Shown: positions 1 through 7,565 of the stretch, piece by piece
How positions within the stretch are numbered: the first letter of the stretch is position 1
Layout of the letters: each line of letters opens with the position of its first letter
Source of the DNA: Candidatus Altarchaeales archaeon ex4484_96
GTDB taxonomy: Archaea > Altiarchaeota > Altiarchaeia > IMC4 > QMZM01
DNA: 32,416 nucleotides
NCBI GenBank assembly: GCA_002254405.1
Contig: NJDH01000010.1
Span: 1-32,416 of the forward strand
Direction of reading: 5' to 3'
Notes under the pieces: model-generated
What the model saw: the letters and a program-made list of their open reading frames with translations, nothing else
Told to the model about the DNA's origin: nothing
The model's database searches: none
Position numbers and translations under genes: made by a program

Positions 1-504
1 CGTTTCGGCGCAGGCTGCGAGGGCATCATGTTCAACCGGGTGAAACAAAAAAAAGATGAATACATCATGCAGGAGTATATTGAAGGCGTTGACGCCAGCG
101 TGAGCTTATTTTCCAACGGAGCTGAATCCATGGCGGTATCGCTCAATAAACAAAAAATAATACAAACAGGCAATTACCTGAATTACTGCGGAGGCGTTGT
201 TCCATTAAAGCATGTTTTACGGGATGAAGCCTTTCAGCTAGCCGAAAAAGCCGTGGATGCAATAGGGGGTCTAAAAGGATGTATTGGGGTGGACATGATC
301 TTATCAGATAAACCTTATGTTGTTGAAATCAACCCAAGAGTCACAACCTCCATGACAGCCCTGCAGCAGGCGGCTGATTTTAACGTAGCTTATCGCTCGC
401 TGAAGGCCTACCAGGGCTTTATGCCGGATAAACCAAGATTTAATAAGGTGATAGAGTATAACATAACAGATAAGGGAATAACATACAGCAGTCAGGCAAT
501 ATAA
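1..504 (+). CDS. mfnD: Tyramine--L-glutamate ligase MfnD (ATP-grasp), 5' end missing
   Basis: This is the C-terminal part of an ATP-grasp enzyme; the frame is open to the first base, so the N-terminal part lies outside the window. About 167 codons remain. The late-domain motifs are visible: a glycine-rich stretch (YCGGVVPLKH), then GVDMIL and VVEINPRVTTS, where Glu and Asn are the usual Mg-ATP ligands. The sequence resembles the archaeal COG1821 family, whose characterised member MfnD joins tyramine to glutamate in methanofuran synthesis. The call is strengthened by the next gene, 14 bases downstream, which is the mfnF family. It acts in the cytoplasm. Another ATP-grasp ligase cannot be fully excluded without the N-terminal part. 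Confidence 0.72.
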   Translation, partial: RFGAGCEGIMFNRVKQKKDEYIMQEYIEGVDASVSLFSNGAESMAVSLNKQKIIQTGNYLNYCGGVVPLKHVLRDEAFQLAEKAVDAIGGLKGCIGVDMILSDKPYVVEINPRVTTSMTALQQAADFNVAYRSLKAYQGFMPDKPRFNKVIEYNITDKGITYSSQAI

Positions 505-518
505 TCCAACAGAAAAAA

Positions 519-1484
519 ATGAGGTTACTGGGTTTAGACATAGGCGGAGCAAACACCAAAACATCATTCACTGACGGTGCTGAACTGATAAAGCGCTCAT
601 GTTATTTCCCGATATGGAAGAAAAAACATCAGCTGCCTTCTCTTCTTTCAGATTTGATTAATGAGTATAATCCCGTCAAAGTCGGCTTAACCATGAGCGC
701 GGAATTATCCGACGCCTTTATAAATAAAAAAGAGGGAGTATACTATGTTTTAGATTCTGTTGAATCCGCCTTCAAGGGTGAGATTCATGTATTAAGCTCA
801 GATGGCGTTTTCATAAGCCCAGATGAGGCCAAAGCCAATCATATGCGTGTTGCATCCGCTAACTGGGCTGCTACCTCAGGATACGCTGCTAAGAGATATG
901 ATAATGGGGTTCTCGTTGATGTGGGGAGCACCACAACAGATATCATACCGTTTAGGGGGGGTGAGGTTGTTGCCTTGGGTAAAACAGACCTTAGAAGGCT
1001 TCAATGCGGCGAGCTGATATACTCCGGGATTCTTAGAACCAACATCGCCACCCTCACAGATTGCGTACCCGTTGATGGGGTGAACACAAAAATATCAGCC
1101 GAGTTTTTTGCTCAGACGGCAGATGTCTACACGATTCTGGGATTGCTCAAACAAAAGGATTACTCATCTGAAACGCCAGACGGCAGAGGAAAAAGCATCA
1201 AAGAATGCTGCGCGAGGATAGGCAGAATCGTGTGCGCAGATAATCTGATGCTGAAAGACAAAACAATAAAGGAAACAGCATTTTACCTGAAAAAACAACA
1301 GATTAAGAAATTAAGCCAAGCAATAAAAAAAATCAGCGAAAAATGGGGCATCAACCAAGCATACATATGCGGGAGCGGTTTCCCCCTGGGAAAGGAGGCT
1401 GCCACTAAAGCAGGTCTGAAAGCACATAAGCTTGAAATTGACTCATCAACTGCTTTGCTGGATTTACTAAACAAAAACAGTTAA
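519..1484 (+). CDS. mfnF: Methanofuran-pathway protein MfnF family (hydantoinase/oxoprolinase-like ASKHA fold)
   Basis: A 321-residue protein of the ASKHA (actin/sugar-kinase) fold. It begins with LGLDIGGANTKTS (phosphate-1 loop), carries GVLVDVGSTTTDIIPF near residue 130 (phosphate-2 loop) and ends with ICGSGFPLG (adenosine motif). This pattern matches the archaeal COG1548 family once called 'H4MPT-linked C1 transfer pathway protein'. Its studied member MfnF couples the aminomethylfuran phosphate unit to glutamyl-tyramine in methanofuran synthesis. The ATG follows the mfnD stop by 14 bases with no clear ribosome site, so the two are probably co-transcribed. Length and motifs are complete. 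Together with mfnD it suggests that this organism makes methanofuran. Confidence 0.78.
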   Translation: MRLLGLDIGGANTKTSFTDGAELIKRSCYFPIWKKKHQLPSLLSDLINEYNPVKVGLTMSAELSDAFINKKEGVYYVLDSVESAFKGEIHVLSSDGVFISPDEAKANHMRVASANWAATSGYAAKRYDNGVLVDVGSTTTDIIPFRGGEVVALGKTDLRRLQCGELIYSGILRTNIATLTDCVPVDGVNTKISAEFFAQTADVYTILGLLKQKDYSSETPDGRGKSIKECCARIGRIVCADNLMLKDKTIKETAFYLKKQQIKKLSQAIKKISEKWGINQAYICGSGFPLGKEAATKAGLKAHKLEIDSSTALLDLLNKNS

Positions 1485-1485
1485 A

Positions 1486-1493
1486 TTTATATT
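1486..1493 (+). promoter_or_regulatory. TATA box for the first cassette
   Basis: TTTATATT is centred about 27 bases upstream of the ATG at 1517. That spacing fits an archaeal TATA box driving a leaderless transcript and argues for the ATG at 1517 rather than the upstream start at 1496. Confidence 0.5.
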
Positions 1494-1516
1494 GCTTGGT
1501 TTATAGAATATACAAT

Positions 1517-2089
1517 ATGGAAGAAACAAACGAGTTTATTTCAGGGGGGATTTTTTCTGCACTAGAGGATTTACCTGAAGGATACATTACACTCATCACC
1601 GTTAAGGCAGATGATTACCTGAGGGCTAACATGAACATCCTAAAGTATCTATGCAACTTCAAAAACCTGCAAGGCATATATGTAAGCATCAACAGACCCT
1701 ATACTTCAAGCACCACAATAATGAAAGAAAACGACATAAAAACCGACAACATTTTTTTTGTGGACTGCATATCAGTGCTTCTGGGGGACACACCATTCAG
1801 AACAAAAAACTGCCTTTTCACCTCACCTGAGAACCTAACCGATATCGCCGTATTAATCGACCAGTGGGTCAGCAGCCTGCCTAAAGGCGATAAATTCTTG
1901 TTCCTTGATTCGTTATCCACCCTGCTGATATATAATTCAATCGGGACTGTAACCAAATTCTCCCATTTTCTGACAGGCAAGATGAGACAATGGGGTTTAA
2001 ACGGTATCCTTATGTCTCTTGAGCGGGAAAACAATCCCGAGATACTGGATAACATATCACAGTTCTGTGATAAGAGAATAAACCTGTAA
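1517..2089 (+). CDS. RecA/KaiC-like (DUF835-type) protein without P-loop, copy 1
   Basis: A protein of 190 residues from the ATG at 1517 (an in-frame start at 1496 would add seven). Function is unknown. It resembles the core of archaeal DUF835/KaiC-like proteins: a beta-alpha fold with a clear Walker-B-like strand (KFLFLDSLSTLL) near residue 132 and a final (M)SLERE strand. There is no Walker A loop (GxxxxGKT), so ATP hydrolysis is unlikely. Its partner is the membrane gene that starts two bases after its stop. A homologue with the same partner type sits at 3448-4017; the conserved blocks are LxGIYV, TDIA, LPxGxKFLFLD, FSxFL, MRxWGL and MSxER. The likely role is a regulatory or membrane-tethered scaffold, which is inference. 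Confidence 0.6.
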   Translation: MEETNEFISGGIFSALEDLPEGYITLITVKADDYLRANMNILKYLCNFKNLQGIYVSINRPYTSSTTIMKENDIKTDNIFFVDCISVLLGDTPFRTKNCLFTSPENLTDIAVLIDQWVSSLPKGDKFLFLDSLSTLLIYNSIGTVTKFSHFLTGKMRQWGLNGILMSLERENNPEILDNISQFCDKRINL

Positions 2090-2090
2090 A

Positions 2091-2418
2091 ATGATGCTCA
2101 TAGAAGGATATATGAAAGTAGAGTACATAGTCCTTTATATCATAGCTTTCATGTGTTTTATTTCCTACATATGGATGAAACAGAGCACAAACAAACTCAC
2201 AGAAGGCCACATAAAGGAATTCTTCAAATACATAATATGGATTGTGAAATGGGGTTTTCTGCGCTCTATGGCTTGTTATTCTTCAGCTTAGGTTGGTTAA
2301 CCTCAGTTATTCAAGCATCGTCTCGTCATTCGCTGTTTTCATATCCACTCTTTTCCTGATAGTGTCATATATCGCGGTTAAGATGAAGGAATTAAACGAT
2401 ATCTTCGGCTTCAAATAA
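2091..2418 (+). pseudogene. Three-helix membrane protein, copy 1, frameshifted
   Basis: The first frame (2091-2291) gives a membrane segment (YIVLYIIAFMCFISYIWM) and the start of a second (KYIIWIVKWGFL), then goes off frame and stops. A second frame, picked up at about 2261, continues with CALWLVILQL, a third segment (FAVFISTLFLIVSYIAV) and the tail KMKELNDIFGFK, ending at 2418. The intact paralogue at 4019-4363 matches both parts in order, including tails (KLKMLSEIYGFK). Compared with the paralogue, two bases are missing just after GGTTTTCT at 2253-2260. The end overlaps the opposite-strand HAD gene by eight bases. It is either a broken gene or a sequence error. Confidence 0.75.
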
Positions 2419-3403
2419 TTTTTTTTAGCTCAGATAAGCCGTCAACCACGAACTCAGCCCCCAGCTCGCTGAATCTCTCCCTTAAATCTCTTTTCCCCCC
2501 ATCATCAGGTATTGATGCCGTCACCCCGATGAAACGGAAACCAGCTCTTTCAGCGGCAACAGCGTCATCGGGTACATCCCCAAGGTAAGCTATTTCATTC
2601 CCCGGGATAACGCCCTGCTTTTTCTCCATGCGCTTTTTGCATTCCAGAAGCTGAGCCGGGTCGGGTTTGCCTACAGCATAATCGTCGCTTCCAACAACAT
2701 ACTCTCTCCTAAAAAATGAATTAAAACCATGATATCCTAAAACAGCATCTATCTCAAAATGCTCCCTGCCCGATGCTATACCCATCAGGTAGCGTTTAGA
2801 TAATGTGCCCAGCAGCTCACCCCCTATAAGGGGTTTTTCATCCGCCATGAAACCCGCACCATCATAGTATTTCGGCAAAATACCGTATTTTTCCTCAAAC
2901 AACACTCTACCAAGATACATTTCCTGGAATATCCGCTTAATCAAATCAGTATCCCACATTTCTTTTGCTTTAGTGAGATTAGCCGCGTAAACACCCCCTA
3001 AAACCTTAAGCAGATTAACAAGACCCCCACCCTCATCCGCAGCTAAAGCGAGTAGTAAGTCCAGGTCAGGTTCGGTTTCATCACCTAAAACATAACCCGA
3101 TAAGTCTTTTATAGAATCAACCCGACCACCACCGGATTCGATATTGTGCACAGCCGAAGCCAGATAGCATAATACGGCAGCGTATGTTATCTCCCAGTCG
3201 TTGTTGAATCCCCCCGATAGCTTGAATTTCTGGGTGTCAGCGAGAGACAAAATATTTTTTTCGAAACGAAGCCCGATTACTTCAGATAGATAATAATCTG
3301 TTGCTTCAATAATAGCCCTCCGATATGAAGCCCCGACATAAACCAACACCCCATCTATATCCCAAATAAGAGCCCTTAAACCTAAATCCATCATAGATGA
3401 CAT
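2411..3403 (-). CDS. HAD-superfamily hydrolase (subfamily IA)
   Basis: A 330-residue HAD-type phosphatase. Motif I is near the start (WDIDGVLV, nucleophile Asp then acid/base Asp two residues on). Later come GIASGREH (motif II), the Lys of GKPDP (motif III) and YLGDVPDDAVAA (motif IV). The cap region between residues 25 and 190 is large and contains SGGFNNDWEIT, typical of archaeal/cyanobacterial HAD-IA proteins of unknown substrate. In-frame Met codons 4 and 5 are alternative starts. It lies on the opposite strand between the two copies of the duplicated cassette. The substrate cannot be read from the sequence; phosphoglycolate phosphatase-like activity is possible. Confidence 0.75.
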   Translation of the reverse strand: MSSMMDLGLRALIWDIDGVLVYVGASYRRAIIEATDYYLSEVIGLRFEKNILSLADTQKFKLSGGFNNDWEITYAAVLCYLASAVHNIESGGGRVDSIKDLSGYVLGDETEPDLDLLLALAADEGGGLVNLLKVLGGVYAANLTKAKEMWDTDLIKRIFQEMYLGRVLFEEKYGILPKYYDGAGFMADEKPLIGGELLGTLSKRYLMGIASGREHFEIDAVLGYHGFNSFFRREYVVGSDDYAVGKPDPAQLLECKKRMEKKQGVIPGNEIAYLGDVPDDAVAAERAGFRFIGVTASIPDDGGKRDLRERFSELGAEFVVDGLSELKKII

Positions 3404-3447
3404 TATATAATCATATCTGTATTAAATAAGATTAGGTAATAAAAAAA
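3404..3447. promoter_or_regulatory. Divergent promoter region, HAD gene / cassette 2
   Basis: Forty-four AT-rich bases separate the divergent starts. ATTAAATAA at 3421-3429 lies about 23 bases before the ATG at 3448 and can act as TATA box for a leaderless transcript. Reading leftwards, ATTATATAAT-type sequence at 3401-3411 and the same TTAATA core are candidates for the minus-strand gene. Confidence 0.4.
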
Positions 3448-4017
3448 ATGCTTGACATCAGCAAACTCGAGGCTGATCTCGCGGACCTGCCAAGCAGATA
3501 TGTTGTTTTGGTCACCGGAGCGGGGAGAGAATATCAGGAAGCCAAGCTCATGGTGTTAGATAACCTCTGTAATAAAAAAAAGCTCGACGGCATATATGTT
3601 ACACAGAAAACACCGGTTAAAAAAATACTGCCTTATTTCAAGAAAAAAAATATCCCCGTGAAGCGGATGTTTTTCATCGACGCCACAAGCAGAGACTACA
3701 GGAACACAAAAAGAACCGGCAGATACCTTTATCTATCACCCCAGCAGATAACCGATATAGCCATCGCAATAGAGAGCTGGATAAGGTACCTGCCGAGAGG
3801 AGAGAAATTCTTGTTCTTAGACGAATACTCTGCTATGTTCATATACAGCTCCCTTGGCTCGGTTAAAGGCTTCAGCAACTTTCTGAGAAACAGGATGCGC
3901 CTCTGGGGGCTGCGTGATGTCTTTATGTCCATAGAAAGAAGTTATGATTTAAAAGTACTCGATAAAATGTATAATATATGTGATAAAATAATCGAGGTAC
4001 ATTCAATAGGTAAATAA
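3448..4017 (+). CDS. RecA/KaiC-like (DUF835-type) protein without P-loop, copy 2
   Basis: A protein of 189 residues, homologous over its length to the product of 1517-2089 and best conserved in the C-terminal half: LPRGEKFLFLDEYSAMF, the GSVKGFSNFL stretch, RLWGL and FMSIER. The N-terminal strand reads YVVLVTGAGREYQ where an ATPase would have a Walker A loop; the Gly is present but there is no GKT/S, so nucleotide hydrolysis is doubtful. A lysine-rich stretch (FKKKNIPVKR) lies in the middle. The 3-TM partner gene starts two bases after its stop, as in copy 1. Function unknown; a soluble module docking on the membrane partner is inference. Confidence 0.6.
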   Translation: MLDISKLEADLADLPSRYVVLVTGAGREYQEAKLMVLDNLCNKKKLDGIYVTQKTPVKKILPYFKKKNIPVKRMFFIDATSRDYRNTKRTGRYLYLSPQQITDIAIAIESWIRYLPRGEKFLFLDEYSAMFIYSSLGSVKGFSNFLRNRMRLWGLRDVFMSIERSYDLKVLDKMYNICDKIIEVHSIGK

Positions 4018-4018
4018 G

Positions 4019-4363
4019 ATGATTCCCGAAAACCTATCCTATCTTGACCTAAACTACCTGATGCTTTTTATTATCGCAGCCTTCTGTTTCATATCATATG
4101 TCTGGATTAGAGAGGGTATTAAAAGAGTCAGCCTGGGTATTCTCGAGGACCTGCTTAAAACATTTCTCTGGATTATTAAATGGGGTTTTCTCTTTGCTGT
4201 CTGGCTTTTTATCGTAGAGGTTGATTACTTTAAGATAAGCATTGAACCAGCTCAAAAAACGCTCATTGACTCGTTTTTTCTGGCCATACTCTTTATGATA
4301 GTCACCTACACCGCATCCAAGCTGAAAATGCTAAGTGAAATCTATGGATTCAAAAACAAATAA
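4019..4363 (+). CDS. Three-helix membrane protein, copy 2 (intact)
   Basis: A 114-residue protein with three predicted membrane segments: about residues 12-30 (LMLFIIAAFCFISYVWI), 50-68 (FLWIIKWGFLFAVWLFIVEV) and 84-104 (SFFLAILFMIVTYTA). A positively charged loop (REGIKR) follows segment 1 and a conserved tail (KLKMLSEIYGFK) follows segment 3. No signal peptide or known domain is recognised. The start codon is one base from the stop of the upstream RecA-like gene, so translation is likely coupled and the products probably act together. It is the intact reference for the frameshifted copy at 2091-2418. Confidence 0.65.
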   Translation: MIPENLSYLDLNYLMLFIIAAFCFISYVWIREGIKRVSLGILEDLLKTFLWIIKWGFLFAVWLFIVEVDYFKISIEPAQKTLIDSFFLAILFMIVTYTASKLKMLSEIYGFKNK

Positions 4364-4393
4364 GTTTTTAGCTCTGAAACAGTATTCTATTGT

Positions 4394-5305
4394 ATGGAGC
4401 TTGTTTTCCTGGGAACAAGTTGCGCTGTTCCCACAGAAAAAAGAGGATTACCCGCCGTGTTGCTTGAATACCTGAACAATTTTTTTCTCTTCGACTGCGG
4501 GGAGGGCACTCAACGGCAGATGAGGAAGGTGGGGTTGAACTTTATGAGAGTGGATAATATTTTCATAACACACCTGCATGCTGACCATTTCATGGGCCTT
4601 CCAGGTATGATTCAGAGCATGGATTTCATGGAGAGAACAAGAACCCTAAACCTCTACGGACCGGTGGGTTTCAAGGATACCATGTATCATATGCTACGTT
4701 TAGGGAATTTTTCGATGGATTATATGAGCATCAACGTCAATGAGGTGAAAAAAGGCCCTGTGCTGAATGGAGAGCGTTACTCTGTAAGCTGTTTTAACAC
4801 GGAGCACACCAGCAACTCTATTGGATATGTTTTTGAGGAAGAGGATAAGAGGGTTTTTCTAAAACAAAAAGCGCTTGATTTAGGTGTGCCTGAGGGCAGG
4901 CTTTTCAGCAGACTCCAAAATAATCACGAAGTTGAGGTAAACGGTAAGGTAATATCCCCCGATATGGTCTTATCCGAGCCTGTCCCGGGTAGAAAGGTCG
5001 TTTATACAGGGGATACGCGAGCATGTGATAGCGTGATTAAGGCTGCAGCTAACGCTGATGTGCTGATACATGATTCAACGTTCAGTGACGCCGAAGAGGA
5101 GAAAACACAACAGATGGCTCACTGCACCGCAAGGCAGGCAGCCGGGGTCGCGAAAAAAGCCAACGCCAAAAGACTTTATTTAACGCATTTAAGCCAGCGC
5201 TACACCAACCCGCAGCTTTTGGAGGGGGAGGCCAGGGAGGTATTTAAGGAAAGCTATGTTGCCCAGGATTATATGAGGGTTAAGGTAGATAAACACAGCC
5301 GCTGA
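4394..5305 (+). CDS. rnz: Ribonuclease Z
   Basis: A 303-residue metallo-beta-lactamase enzyme that trims the 3' trailer of tRNA precursors. The metal motif HLHADH is at residues 60-65, within THLHADHFMGLPG, and the further ligands are seen as NTEHTSNSIGY, YTGDTR and the C-terminal LTHLSQRY. GTSCAVPT at the N-terminus and FDCGEGTQRQ are RNase Z signatures that set it apart from other lactamase-fold hydrolases. Length matches the family (about 300). A weak TATA-like AGTTTTTAG at 4363-4371 lies about 27 bases before the ATG. A nucleotidyltransferase gene starts five bases after its stop, so the two may share a transcript. Confidence 0.92.
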   Translation: MELVFLGTSCAVPTEKRGLPAVLLEYLNNFFLFDCGEGTQRQMRKVGLNFMRVDNIFITHLHADHFMGLPGMIQSMDFMERTRTLNLYGPVGFKDTMYHMLRLGNFSMDYMSINVNEVKKGPVLNGERYSVSCFNTEHTSNSIGYVFEEEDKRVFLKQKALDLGVPEGRLFSRLQNNHEVEVNGKVISPDMVLSEPVPGRKVVYTGDTRACDSVIKAAANADVLIHDSTFSDAEEEKTQQMAHCTARQAAGVAKKANAKRLYLTHLSQRYTNPQLLEGEAREVFKESYVAQDYMRVKVDKHSR

Positions 5306-5310
5306 TTAAC

Positions 5311-6045
5311 ATGGAAGCCGTATTATTGGCAGGAGGGAGGGGTACCAGACTTAAACCCCTCACAGATGAGGTCCCGAAAGCATTGATGCCGGTTGAAGGC
5401 AAACCCCTGATTGAGCAATTAATAAGAGACTTATCTGATGCGGGCATCAGCTCATATACTACAGTGGTCGGATGGCTCGGGGGGCAGATAAGAGATTACC
5501 TGGACTCTATAAATGACGGTAGATGGCAGATACAATACGTTAATCAGAAAAAACAGTTGGGGTCAGCTCATGCCTTAAAGCAGATTAAAGCGCCTGAGGC
5601 GGATTATCTGGTTTCGGCCTGTGATTGCCTCTATCCTGTAAGTCACCTGAAAAAAATGCTTTCATATCACGCCGAAGGCAGCCATGATATCACCCTGTCT
5701 TTGAAGCAACTGCCCCCCGATAAAATAACCGAATCCAGCACAGTACTGTACGAGGATGGTTGGGTTGAAAAAATAATAGAAAAACCCACCTTAAATGAAT
5801 TACTCTCCAACATAGCATGTAACCCGCTATATATTTTACCCCCTCAAAGCATGAAATACATAAACGAGACAGATAAATCAATCCGGGGAGAATATGAGAT
5901 AACATCAGCTCTGCAGGCGATGCTTGAGCAAGGATACAAAACCAAGGGGGTTTTAACGGATGATTGGGTTCACTTAACAACCCCCGCTGATTTTCTTCGA
6001 CTAAACTTCCCTTACCTAAAAAAAATGCTTGATGAAATGATTTAA
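5311..6045 (+). CDS. Sugar-phosphate nucleotidyltransferase (NDP-sugar pyrophosphorylase family)
   Basis: A 244-residue nucleotidyltransferase of the glucose-1-phosphate thymidylyl/uridylyltransferase family. It opens with AVLLAGGRGTRLKPLT, PKALMPVEGKPLIE, the nucleotide-binding signature with its catalytic Arg and Lys. LGSAHALKQI near residue 88 and the SACDCLY position (usually NGD) are the sugar/metal region. It is the catalytic domain only: there is no left-handed beta-helix acyltransferase tail. It would activate a sugar phosphate with NTP for glycan or glycoprotein synthesis. It closely follows rnz (five bases). The exact sugar and nucleotide cannot be told. Confidence 0.8.
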   Translation: MEAVLLAGGRGTRLKPLTDEVPKALMPVEGKPLIEQLIRDLSDAGISSYTTVVGWLGGQIRDYLDSINDGRWQIQYVNQKKQLGSAHALKQIKAPEADYLVSACDCLYPVSHLKKMLSYHAEGSHDITLSLKQLPPDKITESSTVLYEDGWVEKIIEKPTLNELLSNIACNPLYILPPQSMKYINETDKSIRGEYEITSALQAMLEQGYKTKGVLTDDWVHLTTPADFLRLNFPYLKKMLDEMI

Positions 6046-6085
6046 TGGATTTATAGCTGTGTGTAGATAGTTTAATTGTTGTAAA

Positions 6086-7564
6086 ATGAGCGAAGTACTC
6101 GCAAGCTACGGTAGAATCCAGCTAACAAGTGAGGTAGACAGCAACATACCCTATTATAATGTTTCCGAAATCAACTGGACCCAACAGGAAAAAGAGATAC
6201 TAGATGACCTTAAATCGTTTATCACCGAGTATAAGCTGATTCAGAAACAGGTGGATGCGATAAGAAACATACAAGAAAAAGAAGAGTTTCTTAAGGGGAT
6301 TATAGAGGATAGAATCAAACAGAAGAAAATAGTAACCGAAAACACTAACGAACTCGTCAACGCCGTAATAGATAATCTTTTTTTCGGATACGGAAAGCTG
6401 GGTACTCTTATGAGAGACGACATGCTCGAGGAGATAATGATAAACGGGGTTAACATACCCATCTATGTATTCCACCGAAAATACGGTATGTGCGAGACGA
6501 ACGTCAAATACGAGGACAAGACCAGCATAAACGAGTTCATAGACGCCACAAGCCGTTTCGTGGAAAGAGAGGTGGGGTTTGATAACCCGCTGCTGGACGG
6601 ACACCTCATAGACGGCAGCAGGATAAATATATCAACACCCCCGGCCGCCCCTCATGGCCCATCTATCACCATACGTAAGTTTCGGAAATCGCCTTTGACG
6701 ATAATAGATTTGATACTGAAGAAAACAATATCCATCGAGCTTGCGGCTTTTCTCTGGGTTGCGGTGGAGGGTCTTGGAATACATCCCTGCAATATACTTG
6801 TGGCAGGGGGCTCGGGTGCCGGTAAGACCACCCTGCTTAATGCCTTAGCCATGTTCATCCCCGAACACGAGAGGGTGGTGACGGTTGAGGACACCCTGGA
6901 GTTGAATTTTGAGTTCCTGAAAAACTGGGTGCCGCTTGAGGGAGTACCCTCCCTGGGCAAAGAGGATAAAGGCAACGAGGTCACTCTGGAGGTGCTGGTA
7001 GAGAACACACTCAGGATGAGACCGGACAGGGTCATAGCCGGTGAGGTTCGGGGCAGGGAAGCCGAACCACTTTTTGTTGCAATGGACATCGGCTTAAACG
7101 GCTCTATGGGAACAATACACAGCAACAACAGCAAGGAAACAGTTACCAGATTAGTCAACAAGCCGATGGATGTTGCCATCAGAATGCTCACCCTGCTTCA
7201 GCTTGTAGTAGTATTAAACAGACACTACGACAGGGAGAAAGGAATGTATCGTAGGGTATCAGAGGTCGGGGAGATAACCGGGATAGAAGGGGATGTGGTC
7301 CAGATAGGTGAAATATACCAATGGGACTATAAAACAGATAAGATTAAACGAACAGAGTACCCGATTCTTCTCAAGGAAAAAATATGCAAGTGGTGCGGTC
7401 TCAGCAAGAAGGAACTAAACAAGGAAATATTCATCAGGGGCAAGATACTGGAGCATATGGCCAAGAAAGGCATACGTGAAAGAGATAAGGTCATCGCTGT
7501 GTTCAGGGAATACCACTATAATCCCCAGATGGTGCTGGCTAAATTCAGGAAGGATAATCCCTGA
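6086..7564 (+). CDS. Type II/IV secretion-system (pilus/archaellum-type) ATPase
   Basis: A 492-residue VirB11/GspE/FlaI-family ATPase. After an N-terminal helical domain (residues 1-100) it shows the family block FDNPLLDGHLIDGSRIN, then Walker A GGSGAGKTT near residue 241, the Asp box (VTVEDTLELNF), Walker B-like RPDRVIAGEVRG near residue 313 and the His box (GSMGTIHSNN). It would power assembly of a type IV pilus-like filament at the inner face of the membrane. No membrane platform gene (TadC/FlaJ type) is beside it: the next gene converges from the opposite strand one base after its stop. A GATTTATAGC TATA-like site at 6048-6057 precedes it. A class III pilin sits about 20 kb away at 27229. 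Confidence 0.88.
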   Translation: MSEVLASYGRIQLTSEVDSNIPYYNVSEINWTQQEKEILDDLKSFITEYKLIQKQVDAIRNIQEKEEFLKGIIEDRIKQKKIVTENTNELVNAVIDNLFFGYGKLGTLMRDDMLEEIMINGVNIPIYVFHRKYGMCETNVKYEDKTSINEFIDATSRFVEREVGFDNPLLDGHLIDGSRINISTPPAAPHGPSITIRKFRKSPLTIIDLILKKTISIELAAFLWVAVEGLGIHPCNILVAGGSGAGKTTLLNALAMFIPEHERVVTVEDTLELNFEFLKNWVPLEGVPSLGKEDKGNEVTLEVLVENTLRMRPDRVIAGEVRGREAEPLFVAMDIGLNGSMGTIHSNNSKETVTRLVNKPMDVAIRMLTLLQLVVVLNRHYDREKGMYRRVSEVGEITGIEGDVVQIGEIYQWDYKTDKIKRTEYPILLKEKICKWCGLSKKELNKEIFIRGKILEHMAKKGIRERDKVIAVFREYHYNPQMVLAKFRKDNP

Positions 7565-7565
7565 T

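Noticed and set aside
6652-7191. Open frame of 179 codons on the minus strand inside the secretion ATPase gene
   Set aside because: It mirrors the Walker A and B region of the ATPase and is a codon-bias shadow.
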